Source: Allomyces arbusculus (Eukaryota > Blastocladiomycota > Blastocladiomycetes > Blastocladiales > Blastocladiaceae). From it: DNA of 64,000 nucleotides. Under the pieces are notes generated by a model, which was given only the letters and a program-made list of their open reading frames with translations, was not told the origin of the DNA and searched no databases. The position numbers and the translations under genes were made by a program. Location of the stretch: contig JADHYV010000002.1 of the NCBI GenBank assembly GCA_027604705.1, positions 124,001 to 188,000 of the forward strand, read 5' to 3'. Shown here one piece after another: positions 55,794-64,000 of the stretch. Every line of letters begins with the position of its first letter. Positions within the stretch are counted from its first letter, which is position 1.

Positions 55794-57829
55794 GCGTTGG
55801 GCATGTCTGAAACGAAGTGGGGAGAGGTGGGAGGCGCCCCCGTGTACCATATTTTTTGTTGGCAGCATTTGCATTGTGGCAGATTTGTTGTGCGATTCCA
55901 AGCGGTTGAATCTGGCGTGGATTTGCTGGGCATGGACAAAGACATGGCACCAACCGATGTTGACTCTGGACATGAAGAGTTCCGCGTGCCGCACTTGCTG
56001 CCCGTGAAGTCGCTGATACGACAGAGTGTGGCAGGCGTCACCACATGTATCATCGGTCTGTAGTGAGACATATTCCATCAAATCGGTGAATCCGGTTGCC
56101 TTGCCCCGTCCTTCAAAACTAGCAATGGCAGACTCATCGGCACAATGCCGGACCAAGCAACCAATCAAATTGGGTCTTCGTGACTTGAATACAAAAAGAG
56201 AAACATCGGGGGAATATAATTGCCATGAGAAACTGGTCGAGCGCATGCCCGTAAGTAATGCACAGACACGGTTCATCCAGAGTTGACGCCCACCCTCACC
56301 CTGTGTGAGGTTGCAAAGCAAGGTGAGGTTTCACCAGTGAGGCTTCTTACGAGCGGAAGCGATGAGGAGGCGTGGAACCCAATTAATCAATTCACTTGTG
56401 CAGACTGCACCTAGCAGCACCAATCGATGGACAGCTTTGTTATGTCTACATCGTTCATCGCGCATCGCAAGCGCCGATACTTTCACCTCATTTCCGTTCG
56501 GAGGGCGTATCGATTTTCCCTTGATAATCGGGGAAAATTAGTGCCCAGAATCTCTAATTGGCTGTAAAAGTATGATTGCGAGTTCTGTTGCATGTGCAAA
56601 GCATGGGCGGGATCAGTGGATTCGGCAACGTGAGAATTGTTGGCAAGGGTGTAGCATCCGTGTGCGCGCGAGCGCACTTGAGATGTGAGGTGGTGGAGAT
56701 TTTCTGCTTATTTTGGCGCTTCATGCCGTGCAAGGCGCTGCGTCGAACTTTGCACAAGCAGATAAACCAAGTTGTTGCACGCACGTTCTTTGCGTGGCCT
56801 GCCCAGTCGCTTGCTCCTACCCTCGACCCGGACAAACACGGTACGACGCCAGAAAACAACGGAACTGTTGATAAAGGTGCAATTTCTTCCTCAAGCATGG
56901 CCCGAAACAAACACACTGCTCGGCGCCATGAAATGCAGCCCGTAATACAAGTACAAATTCTAAGCGGCCTCCACCACCTTGTGTCGCCTCGAATCTGTCA
57001 GCGCGTGGGATGCGCGCCATAAAACCAGCTACGAAAAGCAATTCTGTGGGTTGCAGGAGGGCACCGGCGTGACCGGAATGCCACGGGTCGTAATTTGTTG
57101 CTTCCACTTTTACTTGGATTTTCTTGTCTTTCAAGGAGGGAATGGTCGTGTGAACAACACACGACCAGCTCTGGCTGGGCCTCATTCCAGTCACACTGGT
57201 GCCCTCCTGCAACCCACTGAGTTGCTTTTCGGTGCTGGTTTTATGGCGCACATTATGTGAGCCTTGATGATGGACCAAATTCGTGCGCAAAAGTTGTATA
57301 TCGGCTCCAAAAATATGACCGCTAGCTCTTGTAGTTCTGCGAAGCATGGCTGGGGTCAGTCGAGTCTGCTGTTGTCCTTAATTCCGAAAGTGAGGATTGT
57401 GCAAGATGCTGTCATCGAGGCCTTTAAGCCTTCTATGCTCACGCACGCGCTGATGGATTCGAGGCAACACGAGGTGATGGATAGCGTTTCTTTGCACCAT
57501 TTCCCGCTGGCCTTGTGGGCCCTTGGAGCGTGGAGCCGTGCAGTATATTGTTTCGGGTCATGCTGGGACATTCTTGCCTGATTACTGCTGACCGTTGACC
57601 TCGGGCCTCGACCTGGAGCGGGTGCAGCAAACACACCGTGATGGCGGAAACGACGGCGTATTTTCTTGCAGCAAACCAACAACGACTTCAATCCGACTTC
57701 AACCTCCTCCTCTGGGATATGTACAAGAGAATGCGAGGGCACCGTCCACGGCCCACCCTCCACGAACCTCTCCTAATCACGCAACTACCATCCCCACCAC
57801 GACACAAGAAACCAACGAGCCGACGACAC
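55794..57829. other. Gene-poor stretch between ORP and NmrA-like gene
   Basis: About 2 kb without a supportable gene. Composition is less GC-rich than the genes but CpG is not lost as in the 13.6-16.8 kb block. It contains the foldback at 57012-57250. Frames up to 176 codons on the minus strand run across the foldback and reflect the repeat rather than a gene. Confidence 0.5.
57012..57250. repeat. Foldback inverted repeat (about 70-bp arms, 102-bp spacer)
   Basis: The left arm 57012-57080 and right arm 57183-57250 are reverse complements at roughly 89% identity. Both contain CCATAAAACCAG and GTGGGTTGCAGGAGGGCACC when the right arm is inverted. The spacer holds a perfect 9-bp hairpin, GGTCGTGTG/CACACGACC with a 5-nt loop (57144-57166), near the centre. 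Several differences between the arms are CG in the left and TG or CA in the right. It could be a small foldback or MITE-like non-autonomous element, or two inverted copies of a short repeat. No target-site duplication was identified. Confidence 0.7.
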
Positions 57830-59112
57830 TCACAGCAGGACGCACCGCGACCCCCATGTCTTGGCCGGGTGCGGCGGCGCAAACTGGTCGTGATGCCGGC
57901 GGAAAAACTCGGTGATCGTCGACGGCGTATCGCCAATCGCGTCCAAGAGCTTAGGCAGCTCGCCTGACTCGACGTCGAGCTTGGACAGATCAAACAGCCG
58001 CCAGAGACCAATCACCATGGCCAACTGGAACGCATCGAGCCGCGTCTGCTGCAAGAACGCCTTCATGTCCGACATGGACACGTTGGCAAACTGCAGCCGC
58101 GCGCCGAGCCCGACATTGGCCGCCGTGACGAGCATCGGGCCTGACATGCGCTCCGTGCCTGTGAGCAGCGTCGCGTGGCCCAGGTACGCGTCCGGAATCG
58201 AATCGACGTCGCCGCCCGGCGCCTCGAGACGGAGAAGACCGATCGTCGCGCGACCGGCGTCGATCAGGTCGAGCGGCGCAAAATGGTCGTCCTCGGACAC
58301 GAACGGCACGATGCCGCGGTTCTGGATCACGTTTTGCAGCAAAAAGAAGTGCTGCACGGGGAACCCGACGCGCAAGATGGCGACGCGCAGCGTGTCGGGC
58401 ACCGCGTGCACGGCTAGCTCCTCCACCTCCTTTAAAAGGCTCAGAGGATGGTACTTCGGTTTGTCGCCCGCGGTGGTCGTGTGGGTGCCGTCGGCGTCGT
58501 TGCTGGTACCCGCGCCACCCGGCACAAAGTCGTCGTCCGGGATCGACGCGGCATCGTCGACGCCAATCGACGACCACAGCACAATCGACTTGATCGAGTA
58601 GATCGACTGCGCGAGAATGTTGTTGCAGCGGATCACCATGTCCGGCACAAACTCGGGCACGAGAATCAGCGTTGGTGCGCCCGACGATGAGAGCGCCTGC
58701 CGAATGTTGTCGACGTCGAGCGTGTTGACTTGCACGATCGTCGCGCCTGCGTTCATGGATTCGCAGAGCTTGCGTGAGTCGAGGTGAATTGCTTCGGCAG
58801 TGCCGCGTCGCCTCCTCTTCGAGATGGAGAAATTGAAAGCGCACCCTCGTCTTTGAGCGTCTTGGCGAGCGGCGAGTTGGCGTCGGCAACGCCCGCCGTC
58901 ACATTGTACTCCTTGTTCGGGCGGCGCAGAAACTCGCGCGCGGCGTGCATGCCCCACCACGAGTCGCCGGCCGAGACAAAGACCTTGCGGCCCGACGGGT
59001 GCTTGGGCTTGCTGCTCTCGTCGGTCAACGTTGTCGTCGTCGCCGTCGATTTGGGCGCGGCCTGGTCGTTGCCGAGCGTGGCCGCGGCGTCGGCGCCGGC
59101 GTGCGGGTCCAT
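57830..59112 (-). CDS. NmrA-like / atypical short-chain dehydrogenase family protein
   Basis: Exons 59112-58845 and 58791-57830 give 409 aa. After a ~45-residue polar N-terminus comes a Rossmann-type start KVFVSAGDSWWGMHAAREFL, with a degenerate glycine motif, then VTAGVADANSP, VQVNTLDVDNIRQAL, PTLILVPEF and IKSIVLWSSIGVDDA. Further on are VAILRVGFPVQHFFLLQNVI and FAPLDLIDAGRATIGLLRL, the order seen in NmrA-like NAD(P)-binding regulators and related atypical SDRs. The classical Tyr-Lys catalytic pair is not evident, so it may bind nucleotide as a sensor rather than act as an oxidoreductase. It ends in GSRCVLL, whose CVLL could act as a CaaX-type prenylation box (geranylgeranyl type), which is unusual for the family and noted separately. 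Confidence 0.7.
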
Positions 59113-59520
59113 GGTCGCGAACGGTGGATGGTTGTCGCGCGCGAGCGGGAAGATGGAGACGGGGGGCTGTGGAGTGCTCGGCCGACGGATTGTGAGAGGT
59201 TGGGATCGCGTGCAAGCCGTCCGGGACTGTGGGGTCGCAGCGCTTTTGAGTCGGCCGCGCGACGTGGGCCGGGCCGGGGCCAACCGGCTCGAGCACGCTC
59301 GCAAGATGGGCCGCGCGTTGCAGCAGAGGCGGTCGAGGGGCGCGATGAGGAGCCATCGCAAGTGGTCGTGACGTGTCGCTCGTGCTGCCGCCGAACGCGA
59401 CCTGAAACCGGCCGTGCGTGGCTCCTGTGCATCAGCAAGACCATCAAAGGCGCGTCTGGACTCCCGCTGGCCTCGGCGACTGCCGCCATGAGGGTGCATA
59501 TATCCACGTCTATCAACGTG
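59113..59520. promoter_or_regulatory. Spacer upstream of NmrA-like gene
   Basis: 408 bases between two same-strand genes; expected to hold the 3' end of the splicing-factor gene and the promoter of the NmrA-like gene. Nothing else is seen. Confidence 0.4.
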
Positions 59521-60846
59521 TCACTCGGCCGCACCCACCTCGCACATATCATCAAACGCGCCGACCACCACCTCGCCGTCGTCGAGCTGCACCACACCCT
59601 GCTGCCGCTTCCGGTCGCGCTCCAGCACCTGCCCGCAATGCCCGACATACTGCGCGTCGCGCACGCCGTCGGGTCCCTTGACGGCACGCACGATCATGAC
59701 CGCCTTCCCGACTGCCGGCATAATCGTCTCGAGCCCTCGCTGCGGGACCTGGTCGACGAGCGACCGCGCCGTGTCCTCGAGCTTGACCACCGACAGGCCG
59801 CCGGGGAGCACGTCCACGATGCGGCCCTTCTTCTCGTAGTACTTGCCGCCGGCAAGCGACTTGGAGACAATGCGCACGCGCAGGCCCGGGCGAACCCATA
59901 CGTTGGTCGTCGTGCCGGATCGCGAGGATGACGATGACGGTATTGCGGGTGCGGGTGCGGGTGCGGGTGCTGCGGAAGAGGAAGCGGACGAGGGACGTGC
60001 TGAGGAAGACGACGACGGTCGGTCGTCGCGGTCGTCGTGGTTCGAGCGTGATCGGCCACCTTTCCTCTCGCTAAGGGATCCACGAAATGTCAACAAATCC
60101 GCACTCACTGAAAAACAATTCAGCAAGATAACGTACCGGTCGTACTCCTCGGCAGTCAGCAGTTTCACGTCGCGGCCGTCGACCTTGACCCGCTCGCCAT
60201 TGCGCAACTCCACGCGCACGACATGATCCCGCTCACCCACTCGCAACTCCGTGACGATCCCGAGCAACCCACGGTGCTTGCCATGATCAATCCTCACAAA
60301 CGCGCCGACTGCCATCTTCAACCGCTCGCGCAACGTCTCATCGACCGCCTTGTAATGCCGCACTTTGCCATCGGCCGTCGTCGGCAACTCGTAATCGGGC
60401 CGCTGCTTGCGCTTCAACGATGGCGCATTGGCCGCATTCGCTGGCTGCGCGCCGAGCCCGAGCAACGACGGCCGCGGAATGTACTCGATGGGCTTGGCGA
60501 GCGCGTGCTCCTTGTTGCGGCCAATCACGTCGCCTTCGCGCCAGCCCATGCCCTTGAGCATGGCCGTGCCGAAATCGGTTACGGCGACGGATTCGTATTG
60601 CGCCGTGTCGAGTTCGGGCAATGCGGCCAGGTCGCGCTCAGAGAGGTCGGTCCGGGCCGTGGCGACGAGCGGTTTTGCGGGTTCAGCCCCGGTGTCATCG
60701 GCAGAGAGGCGCTGCCGCTTGGCTGGGTTCACGACCAGACCGACTTTCGACTTGAGGTCGGCGGCAAACGCGCGGCGCGCGTCGGCCAGGTCCGGGTCGG
60801 TGGTCGCGGCGGAGGCGGGTGCGGTCGACGTAATCGGTGGCGGCAT
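59521..60846 (-). CDS. GPKOW: G-patch and KOW splicing factor (Spp2/GPKOW-like)
   Basis: Spliceosomal cofactor that, in yeast (Spp2) and human (GPKOW), binds and activates the DEAH helicase Prp2/DHX16. Exons 60846-60136 and 60070-59521 (66-nt intron) give about 419 aa. The G-patch is YESVAVTDFGTAMLKGMGWR followed by EGDVIGR (about residues 75-100) and the KPIEYIPRPSLLGLGA motif. KOW 1 is VGAFVRIDHGKHRGLLGIV (about 175-195) and KOW 2 is VWVRPGLRVRIVSKSLAGGK (about 290-310). Between them lies a Ser/Ala/Pro low-complexity linker with an APAPAPAP run encoded by GTGCGG repeats. Yeast Spp2 is short and lacks KOWs, so the metazoan/plant (GPKOW/MOS2) form is closer. The start is the Met of MPPPITS. 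Confidence 0.88.
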   Translation of the reverse strand: MPPPITSTAPASAATTDPDLADARRAFAADLKSKVGLVVNPAKRQRLSADDTGAEPAKPLVATARTDLSERDLAALPELDTAQYESVAVTDFGTAMLKGMGWREGDVIGRNKEHALAKPIEYIPRPSLLGLGAQPANAANAPSLKRKQRPDYELPTTADGKVRHYKAVDETLRERLKMAVGAFVRIDHGKHRGLLGIVTELRVGERDHVVRVELRNGERVKVDGRDVKLLTAEEYDRYVILLNCFSVSADLLTFRGSLSERKGGRSRSNHDDRDDRPSSSSSARPSSASSSAAPAPAPAPAIPSSSSSRSGTTTNVWVRPGLRVRIVSKSLAGGKYYEKKGRIVDVLPGGLSVVKLEDTARSLVDQVPQRGLETIMPAVGKAVMIVRAVKGPDGVRDAQYVGHCGQVLERDRKRQQGVVQLDDGEVVVGAFDDMCEVGAAE

Positions 60847-61888
60847 GGCTGGTATGGGCGCAGCAGTGGAGTGCGCAGAGTGGGCCGCGCGGACGGCGGC
60901 AGGGCAGCGCGGGGTCGTGTGCCGCGATGTTCCTGGTCGTGAGCGTGAGCTCGTGCGGTGGACAGCAAGGGAAAGGGCACCACGTCCGACGCATGCCTCG
61001 TCCACCTCATTGCACGTGAGAGTGACGCAGAGCTCCGAGCAGGGCTCTGCTTAGTCGGCAAGCGGTGAGCTGGTGACATCAGCATGTGCTTTGGAGGAGT
61101 TCGAACCACAAAACTCCAAAACGACGCGACGCGTCTTGAAAGCAGCCAGGCCGAGGCGCTCGACCACATCTGCCGACTTGAGGAGCACGGGCGCCAGCTA
61201 ACTTGACGCAATGCGAACAGGCGCGGTTTCAGGCCGAAAGGAGCGCGAAGTTGACGGTGCGCCCGAGAACACTGTCAGAAGGCGCTAGCAAATGCCAACG
61301 TGGGGTGTGCCCCGGAGCGGACACATTTCGTCAAACGGCGTGCAACGCCAGCCGGTGCGCAAACAGGCCGACAAGGAGCGTGTGCTGCCTTGCGACCAAG
61401 GGGATCGTCACCAGGTCATTGGGTGAAATGGACAACGGCGGTGGTCGACTGTTGATGATGGCGATCAGCAACTGTGGGCTCGGTCAATACACGCCGTCGG
61501 CCGCTTCTCCCTTCGCTCGACTTCTCGCACTGGACAGATCCCACCCGGCTGTCGACGACCACCCACGCGCTGCGCGGTTCCCAGAGTCCGCGATCAGGTC
61601 CAGATCGGTCAGTGGGCAAGCGCACCGCGCACGACCACCTCGACCGCCGCGGCGGCCTGGCTCTCACGCCCGCGCTCGCACGCTCTCCGCTTGCAACTGC
61701 CCGCAACGTGCTCGACGCGCCCGCGCGCATCCTCTCTGCTGCAAGTGCTGCCCATTTCGCTGTTATTGCGTGCTGCTTCTCCAAGTGATCGTCAATCGCC
61801 ACGGCCAGTCACGCACTGTGCTTGCAAGTGATCTCTCACGCCAAGTTCTCTCCAGCGACCGGCGACGACAACGACACCAACACCAACC
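60847..61888. promoter_or_regulatory. Divergent spacer splicing factor / NTE1
   Basis: About 1 kb between divergent starts. Frames exist on both strands but none shows conserved sequence. The final 90 bases before the NTE1 ATG end in an ACAACGACACCAACACCAACC leader-like stretch. Confidence 0.45.
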
Positions 61889-64000
61889 ATGAGCGGCCTC
61901 GTGCACACACTCGCCGCGCACGTTTCTGCCATTGTCGGCGGTCTGGCTAGCCTGTTCCTGATCCGCGTGCCCGCCGAGTTGCTGTCCCTGCTCACGCGCG
62001 TGCTCTCATGGTCACTCGTCCTGACCTTCGACTACCGTGGCGTCGTGGCCGTGCTTGCGCTCGGCGGTGCCGTCGTCTACGGCATCGTCTACCGCGTTTA
62101 CCTCACACGGTACGCGCGTCTGCCAGACCCGCCCCTCCAAGCTGCCGGCCCGCCCCCAGGCGCGTCATTTGATCTGCATCCCGACGCGGCAACCGCCGGC
62201 GAGTTTGACGACTCGTCTAAGTCTGGCTCTGGATCCGGCGGCGGCATCAGCAGCGCGCGCCCCGCGCTCAATTATGCCGAAGAGTTTCTCGGCAGCTTCC
62301 TGCAGTCGATCAAGGTGTTTGGATACATGGAGCAGCCTGTCTTCCACGAGCTCGCGCGCCGGCTCCAGACGCGCAAGTTGCCCGCGGGCGATATCCTGTT
62401 TGCCGAGGACGATGCGTTGCACGCACACGAACCGCCCAATTTTTACATTGTCGTTGAGGGCGCCGTGCACGTGCTCGTCAAGAACCCGGTTGACGCGAAT
62501 CCCGTTGATGCCGCGCCGCCGCCTTCCCTGAATGCCTCGTTTTACCATGGCCAGGGGCCCGTACCGCCGTCCACCTACTCGGCGGTTGGTGGAGCGACTG
62601 CCGCGGCCGCTGCCACGCTCGATCCGACCGAACCGTTGCCCGGATACACGCTTCTGCACGAAGTCCATGCCGGCGGGACCGTCTCGTCGCTCTTCTCGAT
62701 CCTCTCGCTCTTCTCGTCGACGCTCGAACCCGAAGTCGATCCGACGCCCGTGCCCCCGCCCATGCCGCCGCCCCCGGTGCCGCCGCCCCCGGCGCCGCCG
62801 ATGCCCAACGACGAGTACCCGGAATTCATGCCCAACGGCACGCACGGCCGCGCGACCCCGCCCCCACCACCGAGCACGGCAGCGACCGCGTCCTACCCGG
62901 GCTTCTCGACGGAAAACAGCAGCGACGGCAGCCACGGCAGTGGGCCCGTGTTCCCGCTTTTGGGGGGCACCAACACGTCGCCGGTCTCGACATGGCGCGG
63001 CGTCCCGCGCGGCTGGGAAACGGCATCCACGTCCACCGGCGCTGCTGCGACGATTGGGCTCGGTTACGATGACAGTGCGTCAGTCTACGGTGAACGCACG
63101 GGACGGTCACGCACGGCCTCGGCGTCACGGTTCGGCACTGCTCCACCGCGATTCCCGTCACGCACACCGTCGGTCACCGTCCCGCCCTCGCGCGACGAGT
63201 ACGGCCGTCCGCACACGGCGCGCACGCACACGCACCATCACCGCGCACCGTCGGTCCTGCACGCTGGCTTGGTCGCGCGCGCCGCGCGCGACTCGACGCT
63301 TGTTGTGATTCCCGCTGAAGCGTTTTTGCGGTTGCTCGACAAGTACCCGCACGCGGCCGCGCATATTGCGCAAGTCATTCTCACGCGGTTCCAACGCGTC
63401 ACCTGCATGGCACTCGCCCGGTACCTTGGATTGGGTGCACAGCTGCTCGCGCTCGAACAGCAGGTGCACGAGTATGCGGCGAGAGCATTGCCACTCGGGT
63501 TTTTCCGTCCCGGTGGGTTGGAGCGACTGCGGCGGCGGTTCAGGATGGGGCATTCGGTGTACCGCGCCGTGCGCGCGGTATCGGGGAATAAGGTGCCGAC
63601 CGTCGCCGATGCGAGGGACGCGGCTGCGTTGGCGGCGGCCGTTGTTGCGCCGGAAACGCCGTCATCGTCGCCGAAGATTTCGCCGGCGTTGCCGCGAACC
63701 CCGTCGGGCGTCGATCCGGCGGTCGCAGAAGCAGCGACGGCGGCTGCAGCGAGGATCCCGCGACCGTCGAGCGCGATGGGGTCGCACCCGGCAGTCGCTC
63801 CGTCTGATCCGGCGACAATGCCCGGCGCGGGACCGTCGCTAGGGCCCGCAACGTCGGCTGAGGGTCCGTTTGGCGACTTGCGTGCGTTCGAGGACGCCGA
63901 CGAGGAAGATCATTTGCGGCAGTCGGTGTTTGCGTGCATCATGCACGCGATTGGACTGCGGGACGTGACTGTTCCGGCAGCGGCGACGCCCGCACCGCCC
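61889..64000 (+). CDS. NTE1: NTE1-type lysophospholipase (patatin family), 5' part
   Basis: ER-membrane phospholipase B/lysophospholipase that deacylates phosphatidylcholine. The frame is open from the ATG at 61889 to the window edge (704 codons seen; a full protein would exceed 1,300). Two hydrophobic segments (about residues 8-28 and 48-68) give the N-terminal membrane anchor. A cyclic-nucleotide-binding-like domain starts SIKVFGYMEQPVFHELARRL (about 145) and has FYIVVEGAVHVLVKN. It is interrupted by a long Pro/Ser/His-rich insert (about 250-450, with PPPMPPPPVPPPPAPP) before DSTLVVIPAEAFLRLLDKYP and VILTRFQRVTCMALARYLGL, a block typical of fungal NTE1. The patatin catalytic domain (GxSxG) lies beyond the window. 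No intron is needed in the visible part. Confidence 0.9.
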   Translation, partial: MSGLVHTLAAHVSAIVGGLASLFLIRVPAELLSLLTRVLSWSLVLTFDYRGVVAVLALGGAVVYGIVYRVYLTRYARLPDPPLQAAGPPPGASFDLHPDAATAGEFDDSSKSGSGSGGGISSARPALNYAEEFLGSFLQSIKVFGYMEQPVFHELARRLQTRKLPAGDILFAEDDALHAHEPPNFYIVVEGAVHVLVKNPVDANPVDAAPPPSLNASFYHGQGPVPPSTYSAVGGATAAAAATLDPTEPLPGYTLLHEVHAGGTVSSLFSILSLFSSTLEPEVDPTPVPPPMPPPPVPPPPAPPMPNDEYPEFMPNGTHGRATPPPPPSTAATASYPGFSTENSSDGSHGSGPVFPLLGGTNTSPVSTWRGVPRGWETASTSTGAAATIGLGYDDSASVYGERTGRSRTASASRFGTAPPRFPSRTPSVTVPPSRDEYGRPHTARTHTHHHRAPSVLHAGLVARAARDSTLVVIPAEAFLRLLDKYPHAAAHIAQVILTRFQRVTCMALARYLGLGAQLLALEQQVHEYAARALPLGFFRPGGLERLRRRFRMGHSVYRAVRAVSGNKVPTVADARDAAALAAAVVAPETPSSSPKISPALPRTPSGVDPAVAEAATAAAARIPRPSSAMGSHPAVAPSDPATMPGAGPSLGPATSAEGPFGDLRAFEDADEEDHLRQSVFACIMHAIGLRDVTVPAAATPAPP

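Noticed and set aside
56817-57347. 176-codon minus-strand frame
   Set aside because: It runs through the foldback arms and hairpin; its repeated peptide follows from the inverted repeat.
1-64000. CRISPR arrays, bacterial operons, rRNA or clear tRNA genes
   Set aside because: None seen; the window is eukaryotic with spliceosomal introns.

Overview
The window is GC-rich eukaryotic nuclear DNA with compact, intron-containing protein genes. Introns are mostly 55-90 nt and begin GTACG/GTGCG-like. The gene content points to a zoosporic (flagellated) early-diverging fungus, most likely Blastocladiomycota (Allomyces/Catenaria/Blastocladiella-like), less likely a chytrid. Fungal-type genes (RTC4-like, NTE1, TAH18, Spp2/GPKOW-like, short Osh-type ORP) sit beside genes that most fungi have lost: two motile-flagellum proteins (CFAP57, CFAP65), a complete talin, a PDE9-type cyclic-nucleotide phosphodiesterase and a large BRCA2 with BRC repeats. 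The species is inferred, not proven.

Layout. 0-13 kb: a protein methyltransferase, CFAP57, a small membrane protein, ribosomal protein L35 (uL29, minus), a PDE9-like phosphodiesterase (minus) and an RTC4-domain protein. 13.3-17.5 kb: a gene-poor block; its core (about 13.6-16.8 kb) is almost free of CpG and looks like a decayed repeat, followed by a short Ty1/copia-like fossil. 17.6-25 kb: ERCC6/RAD26 (CSB) and, convergent to it, DBF4. 25.4-38.7 kb: talin and, convergent to it, CFAP65. 39-44.7 kb: BRCA2, head-to-head with CFAP65. 45-51.5 kb: Xaa-Pro aminopeptidase, TAH18 (minus) and XRCC3 (head-to-head with TAH18). 51.6-55.8 kb: CDC6 (minus) head-to-head with an oxysterol-binding protein, with telomere-like repeats between them. 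55.8-57.8 kb: gene-poor, with a foldback inverted repeat. 57.8-64 kb: an NmrA-like protein, a G-patch/KOW splicing factor and the 5' part of NTE1, cut by the window end.

Functional themes. Five genome-maintenance genes (ERCC6, DBF4, BRCA2, XRCC3, CDC6) lie within about 36 kb, interleaved with flagellar and adhesion genes. PDE9 and the cNMP-binding-domain protein NTE1 fit an organism with cyclic-nucleotide signalling. Exon structures were worked out by hand from reading-frame continuity, GT/AG sites and protein family resemblance. Most are phase-consistent; unresolved 5' exons (RPL35, CFAP57) and some middle exons of CFAP65 are flagged.
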